Source of the DNA: an uncultured Eubacterium sp.
Lineage (GTDB): Bacteria; Bacillota; Clostridia; Lachnospirales; Lachnospiraceae
Assembly (NCBI GenBank): GCA_910584345.1
Contig: CAJTZX010000001.1
Coordinates: forward strand, 1-64,000
DNA length: 64,000 nucleotides
Direction of reading: 5' to 3'
In this document: positions 35,550-44,146 of the stretch, in pieces
Layout: each line of letters starts with the position of its first letter
How positions within the stretch are numbered: position 1 is the first letter of the stretch
Notes under the pieces: generated by a model
Databases searched by the model: none
The model's input: the letters and a program-made list of their open reading frames with translations, nothing else
What the model was told of the DNA's origin: nothing
Program-made: the position numbers and the translations under genes

Positions 35550-36009
35550 TGTTATCGATTTCATTTACGATAAAATCATATCCTAAAGTTTCCTGTTTGT
35601 GAATTGGCATTTCTTCTAATATTTTCCATGATTTTTTGTAGATAATGATGAAATCCATTTCACGCAATATCGTGACGAAAAATAAAATCATTCCTTTTTA
35701 TTATTCAATCTGCTTAATTAAATTTCATTTTTATCCAATTTTTTAGATATTATCCTTAAAATCACTTGCTTTATTTTTAAATATCATATATAATAGGTAC
35801 AATTTTACTGAAACCTCTTATGAAAATTCTTATAAAAATTCTATAACTTGCGTAAAGATATCCAAATGGCTTTCATACTAGTGTATGCTCTGTTCAGATT
35901 TGTTGGTAAAGTTGCTATGATAACGCTTTCAGAATTTTCGTTTCCGCCTGCAGCCACAGGAAGAAATGGATCGATATCTGACGCGTTTTCTATAAACTCC
36001 TAAATATTT

Positions 36010-36063
36010 TAAGTCCCTTTGGCAGCGGAATACAGCCAGGCCGCTGCCTATTAAGGGAACTCA
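36010..36063 (-). terminator. Probable terminator of the YtvI-like / RluA-type unit
   Basis: Nested stems CCCTT/AAGGG and GGCAGCGG/CCGCTGCC, followed on the minus strand by ACTTAAAATATTT. The T-run is weak. Confidence 0.45.
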
Positions 36064-36081
36064 GACGTCTTAGCTTACTCC

Positions 36082-37131
36082 TTATCTTCCTGCATCTGAC
36101 CATAATACCTGATACAATTCACAAATTAAAAATGCTGAAACAGGCCCAAGCAATACGCCGGATGCCCCATATACATGTACGCCGATGTAAATACTCATTA
36201 ATACTGCAATCGGCGGATACCCAAGCCTTTCGCCAATCAGCCTTGGCTCTAAAAACTGCCGGACAAAACTGCATACAACATATAAAATCCCATACACCGC
36301 TGCCAATACATACTTTCCATTGATAATGTCTATAATCATCCAGGGTACAAATATCGTCCCTGTCCCGATAAAAGGAAGCGCATCACACAAGCCGATTCCC
36401 ATACCTGCCAAAAGCGCATAAGAATTACCTGTAAAAAACAGTCCTGCAATACAGATCAGACTAATAATGAGTAAAATAATCAACTGTGCCTTCAAATATG
36501 TCCCTCCGACTGCTTTCGCATTTTGTTTAATCTGTATCGCTAACTTTCCGGCTTCAGATTTGCGGACTGCATTTGCGATAACTGGATAATCCGACAGTAT
36601 CAGCATCCCAGAAATTACCGAAACAAGCGCAACGCCCATAACAGAAAATACTGCCTTCGCATAGAGCATAGAGTTCTTTAATAAATACGGAAGCGTAGAA
36701 GTTTGAAATCCTGTCTTTACTTTGTTCTGCATACGTACAAACAACTGCTCTGCTTCACCAAGCGAAACACCTAAACTGCGTTCGATCCTGGCACAACAGT
36801 CACACCAAATATCACGGACTCCTCCTTCAATTGATTCCGCATTTTTTACGAGCGCCGCCAGCTGCATACACGCCGTACGTCCAACAAAAAAACAAATCAT
36901 TCCAACAACTGCGAGTACAACAAGTACAACAAGCATAGAAATCAAACTTCGCCCCTTTCCAGTTTTCTCTACTGCCTTTTGCACGATCGGATGCAGCATC
37001 ATTGCGAGTAACGCGCCGAACAAAAAAGGAATTACAATTGGCAGAACAAATCTCATCATAAGATAAACTGCCAGCGTAACCCCTGCTAATAAAATTGTCT
37101 TTTTTACGTTTTCTCTCTCATACCATCTCAT
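36082..37131 (-). CDS. AI-2E/YtvI family membrane protein
   Basis: This 349-residue polytopic protein of the AI-2E transporter superfamily is closest in pattern to the sporulation integral membrane protein YtvI. Paired N-terminal helices and a soluble helical segment (about 85-150) come first. They are followed by the conserved block GMGIGLCDALPFIGTGTIFVPW and LEPRLIGERLGYPPIAVLMSIYIGV. Its ATG overlaps the stop of the pseudouridine synthase gene by four bases (ATGA), so it is translationally coupled. Substrates of this superfamily are mostly unknown. A sporulation role is inferred from family resemblance. Confidence 0.8.
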   Translation of the reverse strand: MRWYERENVKKTILLAGVTLAVYLMMRFVLPIVIPFLFGALLAMMLHPIVQKAVEKTGKGRSLISMLVVLVVLAVVGMICFFVGRTACMQLAALVKNAESIEGGVRDIWCDCCARIERSLGVSLGEAEQLFVRMQNKVKTGFQTSTLPYLLKNSMLYAKAVFSVMGVALVSVISGMLILSDYPVIANAVRKSEAGKLAIQIKQNAKAVGGTYLKAQLIILLIISLICIAGLFFTGNSYALLAGMGIGLCDALPFIGTGTIFVPWMIIDIINGKYVLAAVYGILYVVCSFVRQFLEPRLIGERLGYPPIAVLMSIYIGVHVYGASGVLLGPVSAFLICELYQVLWSDAGR

Positions 37132-37823
37132 ACAGAAAGTATGTGTGAATGGCCGATTATTATACTTCCAAACTTTTCAAATACAGGCTGCGAAGGAGTG
37201 ATTGAAAATTTCATCTTTTTTTGGTTCGCAGGATGTGCAAATTCCAGTTCACAAGCACATAATCCTAACCCTGACTTTGCTTCTCCTTTTCCATATTTCA
37301 TATCCCCTGCCAACGGTGTACCAAAATGTGCCATTTGCACCCGAATCTGATGATGCCTGCCCGTTAACAGCTGTATCTTTACTAAATTTTGCACCGGATC
37401 ACAATTTTCATCTGTCTTAAGCGCCTGATACATCAATTCTGCCTTTTTTGCCTGCGGATCTCCCTTTTTGGCGACAATGGTCAGATTTCTTCGTCCGTCT
37501 TTTTTTAAATAATCCTGCAGCGTTCCTTCCTGCATCGGCATCACTCCTTCTGTTACTGCCAGGTAAACTTTGGAAAAGCCCCCCTGCTGCAGCTGTCTGC
37601 TTAACGCTGCCGTACTGCGTGTATGCTTCCCAAATACAACGATGCCTTCCACCGGCTGGTCCAGACGATGAATGAGTCCGAGATACGGCTCCTCACCTTT
37701 GTCATGCCGATAATTGCATAGCAGACTGACCATATCCTGCTGCCCGCTTTTTTTCGTCTGTGAAGCAATCCCTGCTGGTTTCACGCACACAAGAATATCT
37801 GTGTCTTCATATAATATCTTCAC
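37128..37823 (-). CDS. RluA-family pseudouridine synthase
   Basis: This 231-residue RNA-modifying enzyme isomerises uridine in rRNA or tRNA. The catalytic Asp lies in GLIHRLDQPVEGIVVFGK, the RluA signature, and GRHHQIRVQMAHFGTPLAGD is the second conserved block. It has no S4 domain. The start codon is GTG with GAGGAAAAAC upstream. Which RNA position is modified cannot be deduced. It is cotranscribed with the YtvI-like gene. Confidence 0.9.
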   Translation of the reverse strand: MKILYEDTDILVCVKPAGIASQTKKSGQQDMVSLLCNYRHDKGEEPYLGLIHRLDQPVEGIVVFGKHTRSTAALSRQLQQGGFSKVYLAVTEGVMPMQEGTLQDYLKKDGRRNLTIVAKKGDPQAKKAELMYQALKTDENCDPVQNLVKIQLLTGRHHQIRVQMAHFGTPLAGDMKYGKGEAKSGLGLCACELEFAHPANQKKMKFSITPSQPVFEKFGSIIIGHSHILSV

Positions 37824-37853
37824 GCTGTTTTTCCTCTTTTACATTGACCGACA

Positions 37854-38543
37854 TTATAATTTAAATCGATATCCTACGCCCCAAATTGTTTCGATATATT
37901 GCGGTTTGGCTGTATTAATCTCGATTTTTTCCCGAATCTTTTTAATATGCACCGTTACGGTCGCAATATCCCCTACCGACTCCATATCCCAGATTTCTTT
38001 AAACAACTCATCTTTCGTAAACACCCGGTTCGGATTTTGCGCCAAAAATACAAGCAGATCGAACTCCTTCGTTGTAAACTGCTTTTCTTCTTCATTAATC
38101 CAAACACGTCTGGCTGTCTTATCAATTCGTATTCCACGTATTTCCACAATATCATTCTGAGAAGCTCCGCTTCCAATCAGTCTTTCGTATCTTGCCAAAT
38201 GCGCCTTTACCCTCGCTACAAGTTCGCTCGGTGAAAAAGGTTTTGTCACATAGTCGTCTGCTCCCATACCAAGCCCGCGTATTTTATCAATATCATCTTT
38301 TTTTGCAGATACCATCAATATCGGCAGGTTTTTATGTTCTCTGATCTGTCTGCATACTTCAAATCCATCCATACCCGGAAGCATCAGATCCAGTATTACC
38401 ATATTATAATCTTCCTCTAGTACTTTTTTCAGTCCTACTTCTCCATTTGTCTCGATTTCCACTTGAAATCCGCTCAATTCCAGATAATCTTTTTCCAATT
38501 CTGCAATCGTCATCTCATCTTCAATAATCAATATCCTACTCAT
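37854..38543 (-). CDS. OmpR-family response regulator
   Basis: This 229-residue regulator has a receiver domain with E8-D9, phosphoacceptor D52 (VILDLMLPG) and a VTKPF lysine, and a winged-helix output domain (about 130-228, ending WGVGYRF). AGGAGG lies 6 bases before the ATG. It overlaps the end of the upstream kinase gene by 8 bases. The pair resembles envelope-stress or antibiotic-response systems; no target is evident nearby. Confidence 0.93.
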   Translation of the reverse strand: MSRILIIEDEMTIAELEKDYLELSGFQVEIETNGEVGLKKVLEEDYNMVILDLMLPGMDGFEVCRQIREHKNLPILMVSAKKDDIDKIRGLGMGADDYVTKPFSPSELVARVKAHLARYERLIGSGASQNDIVEIRGIRIDKTARRVWINEEEKQFTTKEFDLLVFLAQNPNRVFTKDELFKEIWDMESVGDIATVTVHIKKIREKIEINTAKPQYIETIWGVGYRFKL

Positions 38544-39669
38544 TTGGAACCTCCTGATATTTTCGTATTACAAAATACATGACTGTGCCTGTAGACTCCT
38601 TGCTCGTCGCCCATATTTTACCGCCGTGATCTTCAATAATCTTCTTTACAATCGACAGCCCAATACCGCTCCCACCGGTTGCAGAATTTCTAGATGCATC
38701 CGTCCGATAAAACCTGTCAAAAATAAACGGCAAATCTTTCTGTCCGATGCCTTTGCCATTATCCTCGATCTCAATCTGAATAAAATCCCCCACATCTTTG
38801 ATACGGATATTAATCAGACCATGTTCCTTATCCATATATTTAACCGAATTGCCAATAATATTGTCTATCACTCGTTTGAGCTGTTCTGGATCTGCAATAA
38901 TCTCCACTTCATCTCCTGCATAGTTAAAATAAGACAATCCAATATGCTCTGCTTCCAGTTCCAGCCCAATCTCCTCGATACAATCGCTAAAGTACTCTCC
39001 TGCATTGATCCGTTTGAAATTGTACGGGATACGGTTTGTATCAATCTTGGCATATAAAGTCAGCTCATTAATTAAACGGTCCATATCAATGGCTTTGTTA
39101 TAAATCGTACGCATATATTTATCTACTTTTTCCGGCGTATCCGCCACACCGTCCAAAATACCTTCCACATAACCTTTGATCGCTGTAATCGGCGTACGCA
39201 AATCATGTGAAATATTACTGATTAAAATCCGGTTCTGCTTTTCTGCTTCTAATTTTTCTTCTGCAGATTCTTTTAGCCGCTGTCTCATATCTTCAAAATT
39301 TTGGCACAGCCTGCCCATTTCATCTTTACTGTCTGCTTCAATCGTAAAGTCCAGGTTCCCTTCCTTAATATTTTTGGCTGCTTCTTCCAACTTGCAAATC
39401 GGTGTAACGATACTGCGGTAAATCCATGCCGTAATAGATAAGCCTGTAGCGGCAAGAATCAGTACGATACAGACCGCCATATCTTCCACAAGCACTTGGA
39501 TCTGCGACATATCAATTTTATAGGCAAGCGATCCGATGTCAATCCCCGTCTGCTGCGCCACCGTATTCATTTGAATCAGCCTGATAACAAAAAAAGCAAA
39601 CAGCGCCAGCAAAATCGGCATAAACACAATCACGAAAAACGTAATCACCAGTTTTGTACTCAATTTCAT
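38536..39669 (-). CDS. HAMP-containing sensor histidine kinase
   Basis: This 377-residue membrane kinase has helices at about 8-28 and 66-85, with only a short extracellular loop of about 35 residues between them, then HAMP, a HisKA box (NISHDLRTPITAIKGYV) and an HATPase domain with EDNGKGI, FYRTD and GGSGIGLSIVK. The ATG at 39669 has AGGAG 7-8 bases upstream, and its promoter lies just before; an ATG 11 codons earlier would precede the transcription start. The very small sensor loop suggests it senses within the membrane, as intramembrane-sensing kinases do. Confidence 0.92.
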   Translation of the reverse strand: MKLSTKLVITFFVIVFMPILLALFAFFVIRLIQMNTVAQQTGIDIGSLAYKIDMSQIQVLVEDMAVCIVLILAATGLSITAWIYRSIVTPICKLEEAAKNIKEGNLDFTIEADSKDEMGRLCQNFEDMRQRLKESAEEKLEAEKQNRILISNISHDLRTPITAIKGYVEGILDGVADTPEKVDKYMRTIYNKAIDMDRLINELTLYAKIDTNRIPYNFKRINAGEYFSDCIEEIGLELEAEHIGLSYFNYAGDEVEIIADPEQLKRVIDNIIGNSVKYMDKEHGLINIRIKDVGDFIQIEIEDNGKGIGQKDLPFIFDRFYRTDASRNSATGGSGIGLSIVKKIIEDHGGKIWATSKESTGTVMYFVIRKYQEVPNE

Positions 39670-39705
39670 ATACAGACTCCTATTTTGAAACTGTAAATCC
39701 ATCCT

Positions 39706-39734
39706 ATCATAAATTTGCTTACAGTTCCTAACAA
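39706..39734 (-). promoter_or_regulatory. Promoter of the second two-component system
   Basis: TTGTTA (39729-39734, minus strand), 17-base spacer, TATGAT (39706-39711). Confidence 0.65.
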
Positions 39735-39749
39735 CAATGGTAACAAAAA

Positions 39750-39786
39750 AATAACTGCAGCGGCTTTATACACCGCAACAGTTATT
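39750..39786 (-). terminator. Terminator of metK
   Basis: AATAACTG/CAGTTATT with an inner GCGG/CCGC helix, followed on the minus strand by a run of T. Confidence 0.8.
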
Positions 39787-39869
39787 ATAACATGTGGTTC
39801 ATTATTTCTTATAAAAATTCAAAAAAAAGATTCTAAATTTTTTCTAAAGTCATATCACGTTTGAAATGA

Positions 39870-41060
39870 TTATGCCAAATACTTCTTTAATGCGTCCACT
39901 TTATTCAATGCTTCCCACGGCAAATCCAGATCATTTCTGCCAAAGTGGCCATAAGCTGCCGTCTGCTTATAGATCGGCCTTCTTAAGTCAAGCATCTTAA
40001 TAATTCCAGCCGGACGAAGATCAAAATTCTCACGTACAATTTCTACAAGCTGATCGTCTGAGATTTTACCTGTGCCAAAGGTGTCAACCATAACGGATGT
40101 CGGCTGTGCCACACCAATTGCATAAGACAGTTGGATCTCGCATTTATCAGCCAATCCTGCCGCTACAATATTCTTTGCTACATAACGTGCCGCATAAGCC
40201 GCTGAACGATCTACTTTTGTACAGTCCTTGCCGGAAAATGCTCCGCCGCCATGACGTGCGTATCCGCCATATGTATCTACAATAATTTTTCTTCCGGTCA
40301 GTCCTGCATCCCCCTGCGGTCCGCCGATGACAAATCTTCCGGTAGGATTAATAAAAAACTTCGTATCTGAGTCTATCATTTCTTTTGGAATAACAGGATC
40401 AAATACGTATTTCATAATATCGGTATGAATCTGATCCTGCGTAACTTCCGCATCATGCTGTGTAGATAAAACGACTGCTTCCAGTCTCTTTGGTTTTCCT
40501 GCCTCGTCATACTCTACCGACACCTGTGTCTTTCCATCCGGGCGCAAATATGCAAGCGTACCGTCTTTACGAACTTTTGTCAGCTGCAATGCAAGCTTAT
40601 GTGCCAGTGAGATTGGATAAGGCATATAACTTTTTGTCTCGTTTGTCGCATAGCCGAACATCATTCCCTGATCGCCTGCACCAATTGCATCCAGCTCTTC
40701 ATCCGTCATTTTATTTTCTTTTGCTTCCAGTGCTTTATCCACACCCATGGCAATATCTGCCGACTGCTGATCCAGAGCTGAGAAAACAGCACATGTATTG
40801 CAGTCAAATCCCATCTTCGCATCATTATAGCCGATCTCGTTTACAGTCTTTCTTACGATAGACGGTATATCAAGCTGCGCTTTTGTTGTAATTTCTCCTG
40901 TCACAAGCACAAATCCGGTACAACATGCCGTCTCGCAGGCTACCCGGCTCATTGGGTCCTGCTCCATGCAGGCATCCAGCACTGCGTCTGATACAGCATC
41001 ACACAATTTATCTGGATGCCCTTCAGTTACTGATTCTGACGTAAATAATAACTTTTCCAT
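39870..41060 (-). CDS. metK: S-adenosylmethionine synthase
   Basis: This 396-residue cytoplasmic enzyme makes S-adenosylmethionine from methionine and ATP. The motifs TEGHPDKLCD, GAGDQGMMFGYA, GRFVIGGPQGDAGLTGRKIIVDTYGG and GGGAFSGKD are all intact and the length is standard. AAAGGA lies before the ATG. The leader carries a SAM-I riboswitch and a terminator hairpin, so the product feeds back on its own transcription. It is a single-gene unit. Confidence 0.98.
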   Translation of the reverse strand: MEKLLFTSESVTEGHPDKLCDAVSDAVLDACMEQDPMSRVACETACCTGFVLVTGEITTKAQLDIPSIVRKTVNEIGYNDAKMGFDCNTCAVFSALDQQSADIAMGVDKALEAKENKMTDEELDAIGAGDQGMMFGYATNETKSYMPYPISLAHKLALQLTKVRKDGTLAYLRPDGKTQVSVEYDEAGKPKRLEAVVLSTQHDAEVTQDQIHTDIMKYVFDPVIPKEMIDSDTKFFINPTGRFVIGGPQGDAGLTGRKIIVDTYGGYARHGGGAFSGKDCTKVDRSAAYAARYVAKNIVAAGLADKCEIQLSYAIGVAQPTSVMVDTFGTGKISDDQLVEIVRENFDLRPAGIIKMLDLRRPIYKQTAAYGHFGRNDLDLPWEALNKVDALKKYLA

Positions 41061-41114
41061 TCTTTTTCCTTTCGTTGTTTCATTCTGTTGTTTTTGATTT
41101 ACCTGTTTCGTTTC

Positions 41115-41147
41115 AAAAAAAAACAGGTTCGCTTATAAGCGGACCTG
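41115..41147 (-). terminator. Riboswitch-controlled terminator in the metK leader
   Basis: An 11-bp stem CAGGTTCGCTT/AAGCGGACCTG (41124-41147) is followed on the minus strand by nine T. It forms the expression platform of the S box. Confidence 0.92.
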
Positions 41148-41164
41148 ATACTAGGTTAAATCAT

Positions 41165-41276
41165 CAAATCCTCTTATTGTTCGATTACTCGCTCAGGTTG
41201 GCACCTTCCACTTATTTGCAGGGGGTTGCCGTGACTTCACAGATCCTTTGTATCTCCATCACTCTGAATAAGAGAA
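41165..41276 (-). ncRNA. SAM-I riboswitch (S box)
   Basis: Read on the minus strand, P1 pairs CTCTTATT (41267-41274) with AATAAGAG (41171-41178). The conserved cores AGAGTGATGGAG, CGGCAACC and GAAGGTGCCAACCTGAGCG follow in the order of SAM-I aptamers. SAM binding would stabilise P1, free the terminator and stop metK transcription. It lies about 100 bases before the metK start. Confidence 0.97.
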
Positions 41277-41319
41277 AAATCGTATGCAATTTTTGAATTT
41301 TCAAATCTAACTCACATAG

Positions 41320-41348
41320 ACAATACAACAAATCAGCAGAAAAGTCAA
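41320..41348 (-). promoter_or_regulatory. Promoter of metK
   Basis: TTGACT (41343-41348, minus strand), 17-base spacer, TATTGT (41320-41325), about 45 bases before the riboswitch. Confidence 0.7.
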
Positions 41349-41451
41349 TGCTAAATATTGACATTTTCTGCTTTTAATCAGATAATAGAACTGTTAACTG
41401 CATAAAACTTAAATAGAAGAAGGAACCATAATAGTTCTGGGGAGGAAGTAC

Positions 41452-42411
41452 ATGAACGAAACAACATCTGCAAACATTACGCCAGGAACGTCATCTGTTC
41501 CCGAATCCGAAAAAAAGAATCACGTTCCGGTTCAAAACCGCATTTATTCGCAGGCCATCAAACAAAGTCCTGAGTTTATGAATTTTCAGGTTGATTTTGC
41601 TGTCTGTTTAAATGAGCTGACAAATTATTTTAATGCTATTATTATGGGAAATTTTAAAGCTCCTGATGCACTTTTAGAAAAAACAGACGCTATGATCCGG
41701 CCAGGGCAGACTACGATTGACTTTTTTGATATGCTGCACAATCTACGCTCCGTTGACGACAGTATTTACGCACATTGTCTGAATGTTGCGCTGATCGCGC
41801 GTACGATCGGAAAATGGCTGAAAATTCCTGCTGAAGATTTGGAAACACTCACTCTTTCCGGATTGTTGCATGATATTGGCAAAGCGCTGATTCCTGACGA
41901 CCTGCTCAACAAACAAGGCAAGCTCACAGACGAAGAATATGATTTACTCTGTCAGCATTCCCAGCTCGGTTATGACCTTTTAAGACCGCTGCCGCTCAAT
42001 TCCCATGTAAAGAAAGCTGCCTTGATGCATCACGAACGCTGTGACGGTTCCGGTTATCCCGGCAGCGCTACTACGGACGCTATTGATGATTTTGCAAATA
42101 TTGTCGCCATTGCAGATGTTTATGATGCTATGACGGCAGCCCGTACTTATCGCGCGCCGCTTTGTCCGTTTCAGGTCATTGCTGAATTTGAAAAAGATGG
42201 TCTTCAAAAATATAAACCAAAATTTATTCTTACATTTTTGGAACATATTGCATCTACCTATCAAAACAATCATGTACTCCTTAGCGACGGACATGCTGCA
42301 AATATTGTATTACTGAACAAAAACCACCTGTCAAAGCCGCTTGTTCAGCTGGATAATGGTGAATGTATTGACTTGTCCAGATCAGACCTATCCATTAATT
42401 CACTGATATAA
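41452..42411 (+). CDS. HD-GYP domain protein (cyclic-di-GMP phosphodiesterase type)
   Basis: This 319-residue protein has a C-terminal HD-GYP domain: GLLHDIGKALIP (HD pair), QHSQLGYDLL, MHHERCDGSGYPG (GYP) and IADVYDAMTAAR. Such domains hydrolyse cyclic-di-GMP with a di- or tri-metal centre. The N-terminal part (about 1-90) has no clear sensor domain. A short tail after residue 265 carries no recognised motif. GGGGAGG lies 7 bases before the ATG. It forms a single-gene unit divergent from metK and may oppose the synthase encoded near 56-59 kb. Confidence 0.88.
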   Translation: MNETTSANITPGTSSVPESEKKNHVPVQNRIYSQAIKQSPEFMNFQVDFAVCLNELTNYFNAIIMGNFKAPDALLEKTDAMIRPGQTTIDFFDMLHNLRSVDDSIYAHCLNVALIARTIGKWLKIPAEDLETLTLSGLLHDIGKALIPDDLLNKQGKLTDEEYDLLCQHSQLGYDLLRPLPLNSHVKKAALMHHERCDGSGYPGSATTDAIDDFANIVAIADVYDAMTAARTYRAPLCPFQVIAEFEKDGLQKYKPKFILTFLEHIASTYQNNHVLLSDGHAANIVLLNKNHLSKPLVQLDNGECIDLSRSDLSINSLI

Positions 42412-42431
42412 TTTATGTTAAATAAAAACAA

Positions 42432-42472
42432 ATACCGCATAATTGCTACTTTGAAACAATTATGCGGTATTA
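42432..42472 (-). terminator. Convergent terminator between the HD-GYP gene and murA
   Basis: Perfect 15-bp stem (42432-42446 with 42458-42472), with a T-rich tail on the minus strand. Confidence 0.8.
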
Positions 42473-42521
42473 TCCTATCTGTTATCTGCACTTTGCTTAA
42501 AAATATATAATGGAATCTTAA

Positions 42522-43817
42522 TTAACCCACTTTCAATGTAAATTTCTGTATATCTTTTTCCGAGTTGACTTTTTCTATGCGAGCGCCCAATTCCCCTAAT
42601 TTATACTCAAACTGCTCATAGCCCCGTTCAATATAATGGATATTGTCTACAACCGTGATCCCTTCCGCTGCCAATCCTGCGATTACAAGAGCTGCACCTG
42701 CACGAAGATCAGGCGCGCTAACTCTAGCTCCCATATAGCCGGATACTCCGTTAATAATTGCAATATTGCTCTCTACTTTAATGTTTGCACCCATCCGTGT
42801 AAGTTCATCTACATAACGAAACCGATTTTCAAAAATACTCTCTGTTACCGTACTGGTGCCCTGTGCAATTCCCAACAATACTGACATCTGCGGCTGCATA
42901 TCTGTTGGAAAGCCCGGATATGCCAGTGTTGTCACCTGTGTGTGATGCATTGGTTTGGAACATACTACTCTGACCGCATCATCAAACTCTTCTACTTCGC
43001 AGCCAACCTCCAGCAATTTTGCCGAAGTTGCCTCCAGATGTTTTGGAATGACATTTTTAACTGTTATATCGCCTTTCGTTGCAGCGGCAGCAAACATAAA
43101 CGTTCCTGCCTCGATTTGATCCGGTATAATCGCATATTCCGTTGCGTGGAGCCGTTCCACACCTACAATACGAATCACATCCGTTCCTGCCCCACGAATA
43201 TTCGCTCCCATGCTGTTTAAGAAATTTGCTACATCTACAACATGAGGTTCTTTTGCTGCATTTTCTATAATGGTTTTACCGTTTGCCATAGAAGCAGCCA
43301 TCATAATGTTAATGGTAGCTCCTACAGATACTTTATCGAGATAGATATGAGTCCCTTTTAGATACTCCGTCTGCGCAACAATTAATCCGTGCTGAATCGA
43401 TACATCCGCGCCAAGTGCGCGAAAACCTTTCAGATGCAGATCAATCGGCCTGCTTCCAATATCACAGCCGCCCGGAAGTGCAACCTCTGCATGGTTGTAT
43501 TTTCCAAGCAATGCGCCTAACAGGTAATAAGATGCACGTATTTTTTTAATATATTCATATTCTACACAAAGCTCTCGGATTTGTGAACCGTTGATTTTTA
43601 CAGTATGTTCATCCACACGGTGAATCTTTGCTCCAATCTCCGCCATTGCCTCCAACAGCACATTAATATCACGCACATTTGGCAGATTATCAATCGTAAC
43701 CGTTTCGTCTGTCATAATTGCAGCTGCCAAAATTGCCAGCGCCGCATTTTTTGCTCCTCCGATCTCTACTTCACCGACCAGCGGAATTCCACCCTTGATT
43801 ACATAATACTGTTCCAT
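42522..43817 (-). CDS. murA: UDP-N-acetylglucosamine 1-carboxyvinyltransferase
   Basis: This 431-residue enzyme adds enolpyruvate to UDP-GlcNAc, the first committed step of peptidoglycan synthesis. K22 lies in GGAKNAAL and the reactive C118 in LPGGCDIGSRPIDLHL, so the target of fosfomycin is present. The start at 43817 is chosen because GAGGTG lies 5 bases upstream; an earlier in-frame ATG has no site. It is a single gene. Firmicutes often have two paralogues, and which one this is cannot be told. The 329 bases before the ABC genes hold a 7-1-7 palindrome at 44006-44020 and nothing else clear. Confidence 0.95.
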   Translation of the reverse strand: MEQYYVIKGGIPLVGEVEIGGAKNAALAILAAAIMTDETVTIDNLPNVRDINVLLEAMAEIGAKIHRVDEHTVKINGSQIRELCVEYEYIKKIRASYYLLGALLGKYNHAEVALPGGCDIGSRPIDLHLKGFRALGADVSIQHGLIVAQTEYLKGTHIYLDKVSVGATINIMMAASMANGKTIIENAAKEPHVVDVANFLNSMGANIRGAGTDVIRIVGVERLHATEYAIIPDQIEAGTFMFAAAATKGDITVKNVIPKHLEATSAKLLEVGCEVEEFDDAVRVVCSKPMHHTQVTTLAYPGFPTDMQPQMSVLLGIAQGTSTVTESIFENRFRYVDELTRMGANIKVESNIAIINGVSGYMGARVSAPDLRAGAALVIAGLAAEGITVVDNIHYIERGYEQFEYKLGELGARIEKVNSEKDIQKFTLKVG

Positions 43818-44117
43818 CTCACACCTCAATCTATCTCTAATTAAAGTTACAAACAAAAGCTGATTCCATAATTCTTTTTTAAATAATCATTTTTTATACG
43901 AATAGCATGCCCTCATTAACACGTAATTATAGTAGCTAAATTTCTTTTTTGTCAATACTTCTTAAAAAATATGGCAAATTATATACTTTCGATATCGTTT
44001 TCCAAATTGAACTGTTCAATATGTTAAATAAAATATGTTATATTTTTGCCGCAGGCAAACTTCCCATATGCCGGATTCTGTTACTGTTTTATTGTTATTT
44101 TATGCCATAAAAGACAT

Positions 44118-44144
44118 ATGGTTCCAAAAAGCTCTGAGAACCAT
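44118..44144 (-). terminator. Hairpin after the ABC exporter operon
   Basis: ATGGTTC (44118-44124) pairs with GAACCAT (44138-44144) directly after the stop codon. The T-run is weak, so termination is likely but not certain. Confidence 0.45.
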
Positions 44145-44146
44145 CC

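Noticed and set aside
36082..37131. Autoinducer-2 exporter linked to the agr system
   Set aside because: The AI-2E name is historical. The protein is closer to YtvI, and the gene is coupled to a pseudouridine synthase, not to quorum-sensing genes.
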